Source: Tepidisphaera sp.
Lineage (GTDB): Bacteria > Planctomycetota > Phycisphaerae > Phycisphaerales > UBA1924
NCBI GenBank assembly: GCA_016124375.1
Contig: WGNV01000002.1
Coordinates: 186,001-250,000 of the forward strand
Direction: 5' to 3'
DNA: 64,000 bases
Every line of letters starts with the position of its first letter. Position 1 is the stretch's first letter. The translations under genes were made by a program, and so were the position numbers. Shown one piece after another: positions 24,456-34,200 of the stretch. A model generated the notes under the pieces. It worked only from the letters and a program-made list of their open reading frames with translations. It made no database searches and had not been told where the DNA came from.

Positions 24456-24731
24456 GAACGCTTCCTTGTACTGAGAAGTGCTGATATCCCCAAGTGAACC
24501 CGAAAATCTCCCGCACCGGCCTGAGGCCAGGTGAGGCGGAGCCGCGGGGCGACGCTGCCCGAAACGCGAGCACGAGTGTATGCCGTAGACGCGGCAAAAA
24601 CCGTGTCACGCGCGAACGTTTGCTGCGTCCAAGGGTTGCCTAGGGTCGAACGTTATCGGTGCGCGCCGGGGCGTAGCTCGGCGAGCAAGCGTCCAAGCAC
24701 GCAGAGTGCCTGAGTCCATCCATTCTGGAGC

Positions 24732-25826
24732 ATGGTGCACATGAACAGCGATCTTTCCCGTGAGGGCTTTTCTCGTCGTGGCTTTCTGGCTCGCTCGGCG
24801 GGCGCCGCGGTGGCCTTCGGCCTCGCGGGGGGCCTGACCCGCCGGGCTTGGGCGGGCCGACGGGCCGACACCACGTTCTTTGAATGGAAAGAAATCTCCA
24901 AGGGCGTGCACGTCGCCCTCAACCGCACGGGCGACAACCTCTCGCTCGCCGGCGGCAACTCCACCCTCTACGCCGACCCCGCCGGGGCGCTCCTCATCGA
25001 CGCCAAGCAGGCCATCTTCGGCAACACCCTGAAGCGCGAAGCCGCCGCCTACTCGCCCAAGATCGCCCGCCTCGTGAACACCCACCACCACTTCGACCAC
25101 TCGGGCGGCAACCCCTGCTTCGATGCCACCCCCCTCACCATGCACGCCAACTGCCAGAAGCGCCTCCTCGAGAGCGGGCAGTCCAACGTCGCCCAGATGG
25201 ACACCAAGATCGCGGCCCTCAAGGCCGCCGACCTTCCCGGCGCTCAAGACGCCGCCGCCGACGCCACCAAGCTCTTCGAGAATCTCGCCAACATCCACGC
25301 CGACGCCTGGGCCCCCAAGGACCGCACCACCACCACCGGCGAAACCTCGACGCTCAAGATCGCGGGCCGCACCCTGACCCTCCACCACTTCGGTCCCGGG
25401 CACACCGACAACGACGTCATCATCCACGACGCCGACGCCAACATCGTGATCGGGGGCGATGTGATCTTCAACGGCCTGCATCCTTACTTCGATGTCGCGG
25501 GCGGGGCCAACAGCACCAGCTGGCTGCACAGCCTGGCCGAGATCAGGAAGCTCTGTAACGACAAGACCATCGTCGTGCCCGGTCACGGCCCGGTCGGCGA
25601 TGTCGCGATGATCGATCGTCTCACCGAGTACTTCAACAAGACCGTGGCCGCCGTCAAGGACGCCATCAAGGCCGGCAAACCCCGCGACGAAGTCGCGAAG
25701 ATGAGCCTGCCCGAGTACAAGGACTACATCCTCGCCGCCGCGCTGCCCTACCTCTGGGGCGGCATCTACGATGAGTACGCCAGCACGAAGAAGGACGCCA
25801 AGCCCGGGACCAGCTACGGCTCGTAA
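24732..25826 (+). CDS. Tat-exported metallo-beta-lactamase-fold hydrolase 1
   Basis: A 364-residue MBL-fold metal-dependent hydrolase. The N-terminus carries a twin-arginine signal (SRRGFLARSAGAAVAFGLAGG), so it is exported folded. Zinc ligands are THHHFDHSGG (HxHxDH motif variant, ~118), GPGHTDND (~222), the GGDVIF Asp (~242) and PGHGPVGD (~287). It is related to SoxH/QuinoproteinD-like and cyclase-like MBL proteins; no specific substrate can be named. Its start may be ATG 24732 or ATG 24741. The next gene is a paralogue 24 bases downstream, so the pair forms an operon. Confidence 0.88.
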   Translation: MVHMNSDLSREGFSRRGFLARSAGAAVAFGLAGGLTRRAWAGRRADTTFFEWKEISKGVHVALNRTGDNLSLAGGNSTLYADPAGALLIDAKQAIFGNTLKREAAAYSPKIARLVNTHHHFDHSGGNPCFDATPLTMHANCQKRLLESGQSNVAQMDTKIAALKAADLPGAQDAAADATKLFENLANIHADAWAPKDRTTTTGETSTLKIAGRTLTLHHFGPGHTDNDVIIHDADANIVIGGDVIFNGLHPYFDVAGGANSTSWLHSLAEIRKLCNDKTIVVPGHGPVGDVAMIDRLTEYFNKTVAAVKDAIKAGKPRDEVAKMSLPEYKDYILAAALPYLWGGIYDEYASTKKDAKPGTSYGS

Positions 25827-25850
25827 CGCCTACGTTTGAAGGAGTCACCC

Positions 25851-26825
25851 ATGTTCACCCGCCGCGAGGCGCTGCGCCTGGCCGTCGTTTCGGCCGCCGG
25901 AGCCGCGCTCGTCCCCAGCGTCATGGCCCAGCAGGACGACACTTTCTTCACCTGGAAACCCGCCGCGGGCGCCAAGGTCGCCTTCGGCTATGGGGGCAAC
26001 GCCCTGGTGCTCGCGGGCAAAGACGCCGCTCTTCTGGTGGACTGCAAGAACGCGCCCTTCGGCGATTGCCTCCGCCGCGAGGCCGGCCCCGCGCTCAAGC
26101 ATGTCGTCAACACCCATCACCACGCCGACCACACGGGCGGCAACCACGCCTTCACCAAAGACATCAAGCTCATCGCCCAGATCAACGCCACGCCCCGCAT
26201 CCTGGGACAGATGAACCGCTACGTCTCCCAGCTCAAGGAAGCCATCACCCAGCTCGCCGACGCCAAGGGCCCCGCCGCGGATCAGGTCCGGGCCGAAGCC
26301 CGCGCCGTCTACGCCCGCGTCGAACATCTGAAAGCCACCGACTTCGTCCCCGCCATCACCTTCGACACCGATGAAAAGCTCGACGTCGGGGGGATTGAGG
26401 TCAACCTCCACCACTACGGCCCCGGACACACCGACAACGACCTCGTCGTGCACGTCCCCTCGAAGAACCTGCTGCACACTGGCGACCTGCTCTTTCATCA
26501 GCGCCACCCCTACATCGACCTGGATGGTGGCGCCAGCACCGAAGGCTGGGTGAAGAACCTCGCCAAGCTCATCGCCCTCTGCGACGCCAAGACCGTCGTC
26601 GTCCCCGGCCACGGCGAGATCACCAACGTCGAAGGACTCAAAGGCCAGGTTCGCTACTTCGAAGTCGCCAAGGCCGCGATCGAGAAGGCCTACAAGGCCG
26701 GCAAGTCGCGCAAGGAAGTCGCGGAGATGTCGATCCCCGAGCTGGGCACGCTCGAAGGCGACGGCATCCGCCCCATCGCCTTCGGCGCGATGTACGACGA
26801 GTTGAAGCACGCCAACGCCAAGTAG
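25851..26825 (+). CDS. Tat-exported metallo-beta-lactamase-fold hydrolase 2
   Basis: A 324-residue paralogue of the preceding gene with the same order of motifs: a twin-arginine signal (TRREALRLAVVSAAGAAL), THHHADHTGG, GPGHTDND, HTGDLLF and PGHGEITN. Residues after the signal align across the whole length with the upstream protein, including DTFF.WK at the mature start. The start is fixed by AAGGAG six bases before the ATG at 25851; an upstream in-frame TTG overlaps that ribosome-binding site and is rejected. The two proteins probably act on related substrates in the periplasm. Confidence 0.88.
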   Translation: MFTRREALRLAVVSAAGAALVPSVMAQQDDTFFTWKPAAGAKVAFGYGGNALVLAGKDAALLVDCKNAPFGDCLRREAGPALKHVVNTHHHADHTGGNHAFTKDIKLIAQINATPRILGQMNRYVSQLKEAITQLADAKGPAADQVRAEARAVYARVEHLKATDFVPAITFDTDEKLDVGGIEVNLHHYGPGHTDNDLVVHVPSKNLLHTGDLLFHQRHPYIDLDGGASTEGWVKNLAKLIALCDAKTVVVPGHGEITNVEGLKGQVRYFEVAKAAIEKAYKAGKSRKEVAEMSIPELGTLEGDGIRPIAFGAMYDELKHANAK

Positions 26826-26841
26826 CCACGGCGCCCGACTC

Positions 26842-29700
26842 TCAAGGCTTCGTCAGCGTGTCGCGCATCCGCTCCGCCTGCACCGCGTCGTCGTTCCGCC
26901 CCAGCGCCCGGTACTCCGCCGCCAGGCGCTCCAGAATCCGCCGCCGCAGCGAGTTGCCCCGCGCGTCGATCACCGGCATCGCCTGATCCCGCGCCCGCGT
27001 CAGGCTCGCCACCGCATCCTGATGCTTGCCCTGCGCCCCCAGCACTTCGCCCTGCGCCAGCAGCACCGCCGCGCTGGCCAGCGCCGGCGTCTCCGGCGGC
27101 TTCACGCCCTCCAGCGCCGCCGCCGCCTCCGCCGGGCGGGCCGCCGCCGCCAGCACCCTCGCCAGCGCCGCCTTCGACAACGCCACCTGCGTCGGGCTCT
27201 GCGTCTCGGGGTTCTTCACCCCCTCGCGGCACAGCGTCTCCGCCTCGCCCTTGTCGCCCCTGGCCAGCAGGCTCAAGCCCAGCTCCCGCTCGCACCGCAG
27301 CGTGTCAGGGTGGTCCGGCCCGCGCGACGCATCAAACAGGCTCTTGGCCTGCCGCAAGAGCGAGATCGAGTCGTCCAGCCGAGCGTCGCCGAACGCGTCC
27401 CGCAGCAGCGAGCCCAGCTCCATCGCGTAGATCGCCGTCGCCGGCGTGTCCGTGCCGTCCTTCTGCCGGTGCGCCAGCCCCTGTCGATACATCGCCTCGG
27501 CCCCGCCCGCGTCGCCGTTCGCGGCCATCGCCATCGCCAGCCGCCTCTGGCTCCGCGCGATCCACGGGCTGTCCGGGTCCAACGGCTCGAACAGCTTCGT
27601 GTACGTCGCTGCCGCTTTCTTCGCCAGCTCCATCGCCTTGGCCAGGTCTTCCCGCGTGCCCCGCGCCAGGTAGCAATCCACCATGTGGTGCTCCACCGTC
27701 GCGGCGTTCACGCTCACGCTCGTCAAATGCACCACCACGTTCGAGTGCGCCTGGTTCAGCTTCGAAATCGCGTCGTCCAGCCTCCCCGCCCGCTCGTCGA
27801 TCAGCGCCAGCTCCGTCAGCACCTCCGCCGCCTCCACGCTGTCGCCCCCGTACAGCGTGTTCCGCAGCGCCAGCACCTGCTGCATCTGCTTGGTCGCGGG
27901 CTCCACCTCGCCCAGCTCGTAGTGCGCCCTGGCCAGCAGCAGCAACGCCTCAGACGTCTGCTCGCTCTGAGCGCCCGTCGTCGCCACGCTCATGTCGTAC
28001 GCCTCTTGCAGCATGGGCAGCGCCCCGCGTGCATCGCCCCGGCGACCAAGCCTTAGGTCCCCCAGGCTCGCCAGGCTGCGGGCGACATCCGCGCTGGAGC
28101 CGCTGGAGCCCGCCTGCGCCTTGCGCAGCGACAACGCCCGGTGCAGCATCGATTCCGCGACATCGACCTTTCCCAGCGAACCAAACGCCCGGCCCAGCGT
28201 GTCCAGCACGCGGGCCAGCACCGCGGGCTTGGTGGAGAGTTCCGCCTCGGCCCGCACCGCCGCCTGATTGATCAGCGTGATCACCGGCGTCGGCCCGCTG
28301 CCCGTCAGTTGGCTGGCGTCGGCGTTCGCCAGGATCAGCTCAAGAAACCCGCTGGTCTTCTCCGCCTCTTCGGTCGCCAGGTTTGCTCGCGTCGTCGCCG
28401 CTTCCGCCGCCCGCCGTGCGTCGGCCTCGGCGTTCTTGGCCAAGATGGCGTTGTCCCGCTCGTGCACCGCCCGCCGCCAGAACGCCGTCGAAACCACCCC
28501 CGCGCCGATGATCGCCGCCAGCACCAGCCCCGCCGCCACTGCCTGCACCCGGTGCCGCGCCACACCTTTGCGAAGCAGATACGCCAGGCTGTCGCGCTTC
28601 GCCTCGATAGGCTTGCCCTGCAGGTAGCAGCGAAGATCGCGGGCCAGTTCGCCCGCGTTCTGGTACCGCCGCTCGCGCTCCTTGCTCAGGCACTTGAGGA
28701 CGATCGTCTCGACCTCGTTGTTGATCCGCCGCGCCATCGAGCTGGGCTTGGCGGGCGTCACCTTCAAGATGTTGTCCAGCACCTCCCGCATGTTGCCCAG
28801 CACGGCATACGGGTACTTGCCCGTCAGCGCCGCGTACAGCATCACGCCCAGCGAGTACACGTCCGTCCGCGTGTCGATCTTCGCCGCCGACATCTCCGCC
28901 TGCTCCGGGCTCGCCCACGCCAGCGACCCGATGAACTGCCCGGTCAACGTCAGGTCCTCGGCGCCGTCCGACGAATCCCCGATCGAAATCTTCGCGAGCC
29001 CGAAGTCCAAGATGTGCGGCTCGCCGTTGTTGTCCACCCGGATGTTGCTGGGCTTGAGGTCGCGGTGAATGACACCTTTCAAGTGCGCCGCGTTCACCGC
29101 GTCGCCGATCTTCGCGAACAAGTCCAAAATCTGCGGCACGCCCAGCTTGCTGTCCGCCAAAAACGAATCCAGCGAGCGCCCCGAGATGTAGTCCATCACC
29201 AGGTACTGCAGCCCACCCTTGTCGTGAGGCAAAGAGCCGCTGTCATGCACCGTCACGATGTTCGGGTGGTTCAGTTGCGCGAGGATGTCCACCTCGCGCT
29301 CGAACCGGATGCGTTCCTTCTTGCTCGCAAACGGCCCCTCGCGCAGCACCTTGATCGCTACCTTGCGTTTGGTGACTTTGTGCACCGCGAGATACACCAC
29401 CCCCTGCCCGCCCCGGTGGATCTCGCGCGACACCGTGTAGTTCGGAAAAATATCGGGCGGCAACGCCGAAAAGTCGCTGCCCCCAGGGCCCGACACGGGC
29501 GTCCCGCTCGCCGGCCGGCTCGGCCTCACGCTCGTCGGCGCATCCGGCCCCGCCACCTGCTCCATCGCCCGCCGGATGTTCTCGTCTTCGGACGAAGGCT
29601 TGGAGCCCGAGGGCAAAGCACCCCCCGAGGGCGGCTGGCCACCCTCGCCACTCGGAGGCGTCACACCGGCAGAAGTTGGGTCATCGGGTGAAGATGGCAC
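26842..29700 (-). CDS. Membrane Ser/Thr protein kinase with C-terminal TPR array
   Basis: A 952-residue protein. Residues 1-85 are Pro/Ser-rich. A Hanks-type kinase domain (~88-360) has a glycine loop HRGGQGVVYLAV, VAIKVL with the ATP Lys, IHRDLKPSNIRV with the catalytic Asp, ILDFGLAK (DFG) and a WASPEQAEM activation segment. A membrane helix (AVAAGLVLAAIIGAGVV) lies near 390. The rest is alpha-helical tetratricopeptide repeats (LGDLRLGRRGDARGALPMLQEAY-type units), likely periplasmic or at the membrane face. This architecture is abundant in planctomycetes. It starts at a GTG preceded by AAAGG. It is transcribed alone toward the MBL genes, 16 bases from their end. Confidence 0.93.
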   Translation of the reverse strand: MPSSPDDPTSAGVTPPSGEGGQPPSGGALPSGSKPSSEDENIRRAMEQVAGPDAPTSVRPSRPASGTPVSGPGGSDFSALPPDIFPNYTVSREIHRGGQGVVYLAVHKVTKRKVAIKVLREGPFASKKERIRFEREVDILAQLNHPNIVTVHDSGSLPHDKGGLQYLVMDYISGRSLDSFLADSKLGVPQILDLFAKIGDAVNAAHLKGVIHRDLKPSNIRVDNNGEPHILDFGLAKISIGDSSDGAEDLTLTGQFIGSLAWASPEQAEMSAAKIDTRTDVYSLGVMLYAALTGKYPYAVLGNMREVLDNILKVTPAKPSSMARRINNEVETIVLKCLSKERERRYQNAGELARDLRCYLQGKPIEAKRDSLAYLLRKGVARHRVQAVAAGLVLAAIIGAGVVSTAFWRRAVHERDNAILAKNAEADARRAAEAATTRANLATEEAEKTSGFLELILANADASQLTGSGPTPVITLINQAAVRAEAELSTKPAVLARVLDTLGRAFGSLGKVDVAESMLHRALSLRKAQAGSSGSSADVARSLASLGDLRLGRRGDARGALPMLQEAYDMSVATTGAQSEQTSEALLLLARAHYELGEVEPATKQMQQVLALRNTLYGGDSVEAAEVLTELALIDERAGRLDDAISKLNQAHSNVVVHLTSVSVNAATVEHHMVDCYLARGTREDLAKAMELAKKAAATYTKLFEPLDPDSPWIARSQRRLAMAMAANGDAGGAEAMYRQGLAHRQKDGTDTPATAIYAMELGSLLRDAFGDARLDDSISLLRQAKSLFDASRGPDHPDTLRCERELGLSLLARGDKGEAETLCREGVKNPETQSPTQVALSKAALARVLAAAARPAEAAAALEGVKPPETPALASAAVLLAQGEVLGAQGKHQDAVASLTRARDQAMPVIDARGNSLRRRILERLAAEYRALGRNDDAVQAERMRDTLTKP

Positions 29701-29836
29701 GGCGACCTTTCGACGATATCAGACTCGCGGCCGCCGGGTTCGACCGGTACAAGACCACCCGACGCGCGCGCCGCGACTTCACGTATATCAGCGACATGCA
29801 GGGCCCGCCGATCACGCCCAACTCAAGATTCCCGTT

Positions 29837-30289
29837 TCAGGAATCTCGGTGCACGCGCCCCGAATCCTGCGCCTGCGTCACCACCTGCAGCATCACCCGC
29901 GACACCTTCACGCCCAGCCGGGCTTCCAGCTCCCGAACAGCATCCGGCGGAATCGCCCCCAGCAGACGCTCCGACAGATCCTCCGGCACATCCACCACAT
30001 CGCCCGCCGGGGTCGAAAGGTGCACGTGGGGCGTCATGTCGGCGTCGTATCGGGCCGGGCCGTGCGAAGGCACCTGCCGGGCGATCCCAGCCTCGATAAA
30101 CGCCTCCAGCGCGTTATACACCGTCGCCAGGCTCAACCCCTCCTCACCCCCCTGCACCGCCTGGAAGAGCTCCTCGGCCGTGGGATGGGTGTGGGCAGCG
30201 TCCAGGGCGGCATACACCTGCTCACGCTGGCGAGTGCAGCGCAAACCGTTTCGCTGAAAGAGACTACGAATGTCTTCCGGTGTATGCAC
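29837..30289 (-). CDS. Fur/PerR-family metal- or peroxide-responsive regulator
   Basis: A 150-residue Fur-family repressor. The N-terminal winged helix has LRCTRQREQVYAALD and HPTAEELFQAV, then the LSLATVYNALEAFIEAGIAR recognition helix. The C-terminal dimerisation domain holds a reduced metal site (MTPHVHLSTPAGDVVDVPE). The CxxC pairs that bind structural zinc in most Fur and PerR proteins are absent. The GTG at 30289 is chosen because it gives the usual family length and follows GAGGG by about eight bases; the open frame runs 39 residues further without domain content. An AT-rich stretch upstream (30310-30335) may be its own operator. It is divergent from the zinc-ribbon membrane protein gene. 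Confidence 0.88.
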   Translation of the reverse strand: MHTPEDIRSLFQRNGLRCTRQREQVYAALDAAHTHPTAEELFQAVQGGEEGLSLATVYNALEAFIEAGIARQVPSHGPARYDADMTPHVHLSTPAGDVVDVPEDLSERLLGAIPPDAVRELEARLGVKVSRVMLQVVTQAQDSGRVHRDS

Positions 30290-30390
30290 CGATGCACCCT
30301 CAAATAGGTCGAACTCGTATAAGTATTGCAGGGCAGGGAACGCCGGGCCAGTTCGCCGCATCGCAGTTACCGCGGCACGAGAGAAAAACC

Positions 30391-31188
30391 ATGGACGACT
30401 ATGCACCCCTGTGCGAGACCTGCGGCTACGACCTCGAAGGTCTCGATCACGACTCCAAATGTCCGGAATGCGGCCGCACCGTCGCCAGCAGCGACCCCGC
30501 CTCTCGCCCCGGCAGCCCCTGGCAGCGCCGCCCCGGGCTCTTCTCCCTCGCCGCCACCGCCTGGGCCTTGGCCCGTCGCCCCGGACAGCTTTTCGAACAC
30601 GTCTCCATCCGCCCCGGCAGCGCCTGGCTCGCCGCCCTCAGCATGCTCGGCGCGGGCGTGCTCGTCGCCGATCCCTGGATCGGCGTCTGGATCCACGACC
30701 CCGCCCGCAACGGGCGGCCATCGGAGAGCATCGCGGATTTCGCCCGATACGCCGGCAGTTTCACCGCCGGAGCCCTGGGCGTCGCCCTCGTCTTCCTGCT
30801 GCTCACCCTCATCGAATATCGCGGCATCCGCTTTTTCTCAGCCCGTCGCGGCTGGCGCCTCACCAGCGCCGCCGCCTGGCAGATCTGCGCCCACGCCAGC
30901 ATCGCCTGGGTGCTCTGCGGCATCCTGCCCCTCGCAGTCCTCGCCTTCAAAGAAGCCCTCGTCCGAGTCCTCCACTACTCGCCCCACTCCACCATCGACC
31001 TCGGTCCGGTCTTCGGCACGCTCAGCGTCAGCGACCTGCTCAGCGGCGGCGGCGTGGCACTGGGTTATTTCCTGGGCATGATGGCCTTCGAAATGCTCGT
31101 CTACATCGGCGTGCGCAAGTGCCGATTCGCCGCCCGCCTGCGCCACACCCCGCCCCCGGCGTTTGCACCAGCCCCCGCGACAACCTAG
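30391..31188 (+). CDS. Zinc-ribbon membrane protein of unknown function
   Basis: A 265-residue protein. Residues 8-27 hold a zinc ribbon: CETC (8-11) and CPEC (24-27). Four to five hydrophobic helices follow (for example AGALGVALVFLLLTLIEY and GILPLAVLAFKEAL). This short N-terminal ribbon fused to a small membrane domain is frequent in planctomycete genomes, but the function is not known to me. The ATG giving MDDYAPLCETCGY is chosen because it starts at the ribbon; a longer frame would reach into the divergent fur gene. It is followed 74 bases later by the tricorn gene on the same strand. Confidence 0.75.
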   Translation: MDDYAPLCETCGYDLEGLDHDSKCPECGRTVASSDPASRPGSPWQRRPGLFSLAATAWALARRPGQLFEHVSIRPGSAWLAALSMLGAGVLVADPWIGVWIHDPARNGRPSESIADFARYAGSFTAGALGVALVFLLLTLIEYRGIRFFSARRGWRLTSAAAWQICAHASIAWVLCGILPLAVLAFKEALVRVLHYSPHSTIDLGPVFGTLSVSDLLSGGGVALGYFLGMMAFEMLVYIGVRKCRFAARLRHTPPPAFAPAPATT

Positions 31189-31262
31189 CCTGTGCGCTTC
31201 CGCCGCGCTGGGGTGATGCTCGCATCGGCGAGCCGCGGCTTGGTTGCACGGGAGGTTTGGAC

Positions 31263-34200
31263 ATGCGTCAAGCGGGTCTCTTGGTCGTCGCCTGCGGGCT
31301 GTGCGTCGCGGCGTGCGCGTCTCTGGTCTCCGCCCAGGCGGATCACGCCCCGGGCCATCTCGGTTATTACCGCAGCCCGTCCCTGAACGCCGACACCATC
31401 GTCTTCACCGCCGAGGAAGACCTCTGGCGCGTCAGCGCCTCGGGCGGCACCGCCACCCGCCTCACCAGCCACCCCGGCGCCGAGACCGCCCCCGCCATCT
31501 CCCCCGACGGCACCCAGGTCGCCTTCGTCGCGCAATACGAAGGCCCCACCGACGTCTACGTCATGCCGCTGACCGGCGGCCTGCCCAAGCGACTGACCTT
31601 CGAGGGCGCTCGCCGCACCAATGTCGTCGGCTGGAAGCCCGCGACCAACGGCACGCCCGCCCTCGTCATCGCCGCCACCGACGCACTCTCCACCCTGCCC
31701 GATTCGCAGTTGACCCTGATCGACCCCGCGACCGCCGAGCGCACGCTGGTTCCCCTCTCGCAGGCCGCCCAGGGCGCGTACGACGACGCGGGCACGCTCT
31801 ACTTCACGCGCCTCGCCTTTCAGGGCAGCCAGACCAAACGCTACAAAGGCGGCTCGGTCCAGACGCTCTGGAAGTTCGGCCCCAAGGCCACCGAAGCCAC
31901 GCCCATGACCCCCGACTACACCGGCACCAACGCCAACGCCATGTGGTGGAACGGGCGTGTCTACTTCCTGACCGACCGCGACGGCACCATGGAGATCTTC
32001 TCCATGAAGCCCGACGCCAGCGACTTGAAGCAGGAAACCAACCACACGGGCGAAAGCGAACGCCTGCTCGACGTGCGCGGCGCCAGCGTCGATTCCAGCG
32101 GCAAGTCCGGCCGCTTCGTCTACCAGATGGGCGCCGACCTGTGGATCTACGACGCCAACGCCCACTCTGACACCAAGCTCAACATCCGCCTCGACAGCGA
32201 CTTCGACCAGACCCGCGAGAAGTGGATCAAGAAGCCTTTCGACTATCTCTCCGCCGCGTCCATCGCTCCTGACGGCTCCAAGGCCGTGCTCACCGCCCGG
32301 GGCCAGGTCTTCACCATTCCCAAGGATGGCGGACGCCTCGCCGAAGTCACTCGCGCCGAAGGCGTGCGCTACCGCAACGCCACCTGGATGCCCGACGGCA
32401 AGTCCATCCTCGCCCTGAGCGATGAATCGGGCGAGGTCGAGTTTTGGACACTGCCCCCGAGCGGCGTGGGCAAGCCTGAACAACTCACGACCGACGGCTC
32501 CATCCTGAGGTGGGAGGGCGTGCCCTCCCCTGACGGCAAGAAAATCGCCCACCACGACAAGAACCAGAAGCTCTGGATCTTCGACATCGGCGCCAAGACC
32601 GACACCAACATCGACACCAACGGCATGGATAACTTCAGCAGCCTGTCGTGGTCACCCGACTCGCGCTGGCTCAGCTACGTCGCCGTCGCCGACAACTTCA
32701 ACCGCCAGGTGAAGCTCTACGACACGCAAACCAAATCGATCACCTTCGTCACCACCGATCGCTTCGACACGGGCGACGCCACCTGGAGCCCCGACGGCAA
32801 GTGGATGTACATCCTGAGCGACCGCAACATCAACACCATCGTGGATTCGCCCTGGGGCGCGATGCAGCCCGAGCCCTTCTTCGACAAGAAGACCAAGGTC
32901 TACGCCATCTCGCTCAAGAAGGGCGAGCGGTCCCCGTGGATCCCGGGCGATGAGGTCTACGACGCCAAGAAAGAGCAGGAAGAGAAGGACAAGAAGAAAG
33001 AACCCGAGAAGAAGGAACCTGCCGCCAAGGCCGACGACGCCAAGCCGGCGGACACCCAGCCCGCCGCGAAGGCCGACGACAAGAAAGACGATTCAAAGAA
33101 CGACGACGCCGCCAAGAAGGACGACAAAGACGCCACCAAGCCCGTCGAGATCGATCTCGACGGCATCCAGACCCGCCTGAACGAAGTCCCCGTCGAGCCC
33201 GGCAACTACTTCGGGCTCACCATGAACGACAAGCGTCTCTTCTTCGTGTCGAAGGACTCCGACCCCGACGCCAAGCCGACGCTGCTGGCCGTCGACATCG
33301 CCAACAAGGACGTCGAGGCCAAGCCCCTCGTCAAGGATCTGGAGTCGTACGAACTCTCCCGCGACGGCAAGAGCCTGCTCATCCGCAAGAAGAACTCGAT
33401 CGCCATCATCGACGCAGGTTCGGGCCCCAACGCCGACCTCTCCAAGAGCACCCTCGCCTTGGGCGACTGGACGTTTCCGTTGATCCCCCGCGAGGAATGG
33501 CGCCAGATGTTCACCGACGCCTGGCGACTCGAGCGCGATTACTTCTACGACACCGACATGCACGGCGTCGACTGGAAGGCCATGCGCGAGCGCTACCTCC
33601 CGCTGGTCGATCGCGTCGCGTGCCGTGGCGAACTCTCCGACGTCCTCGCCCAGATGGTCGGCGAACTCAGCGCGCTCCACATCTTCGTCTATGGGGGCGA
33701 GTTCCGCGAAGGGCCGGACAAGATCGCCCCGGCCGCCCTCGGCGCCGTGCTTAATCGCTCCAAGGCCATGGGCGGCTTCGTCGTCGAGAAAATCTACCCC
33801 AGCGACCCCGACATTCCCGACCTCACCCCGCCCCTGGCCCGCCCCGAAGTCAACATGCACGAGGGCGACGTCATCACCATGATCAACGGGCGCGACGCCA
33901 CATCCTTCGAAAGCATCAACGAAGCCCTGCGCACCCAGGCCGGCAAGCAGGTGCTGCTGCACATCAAAGAAAAATCCGGGGGCGAGCGCGACGTCATCGT
34001 CAAGCCCTGGAGCATGGGGCAAGACGCCGACCTCCGCTACCACTCCTGGGAATACACCCGCCGCATGCAGGTCGAAGAACAGGGCAAGTCCGACATCGGC
34101 TACCTCCACCTCCGCGCCATGGGCGCCGACAACATGGACGAGTTCGCCCGGGGCTACTACCCCGTCTTCAACCGCAAGGGCCTGATCATCGACGTCCGCC

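Noticed and set aside
24732-26825. MBL genes considered as beta-lactamase resistance genes
   Set aside because: The fold is shared by many hydrolases; nothing specific to beta-lactamases beyond the zinc motif is seen.
28141-29691. A 516-codon open frame antisense to the kinase-TPR gene
   Set aside because: Same kind of GC-driven antisense frame; kinase motifs fix the true strand.
30270-31262. A 331-codon N-terminal extension of the tricorn protease
   Set aside because: It overlaps the zinc-ribbon membrane protein in another frame; a signal peptide and GGAGGT site begin at 31263.
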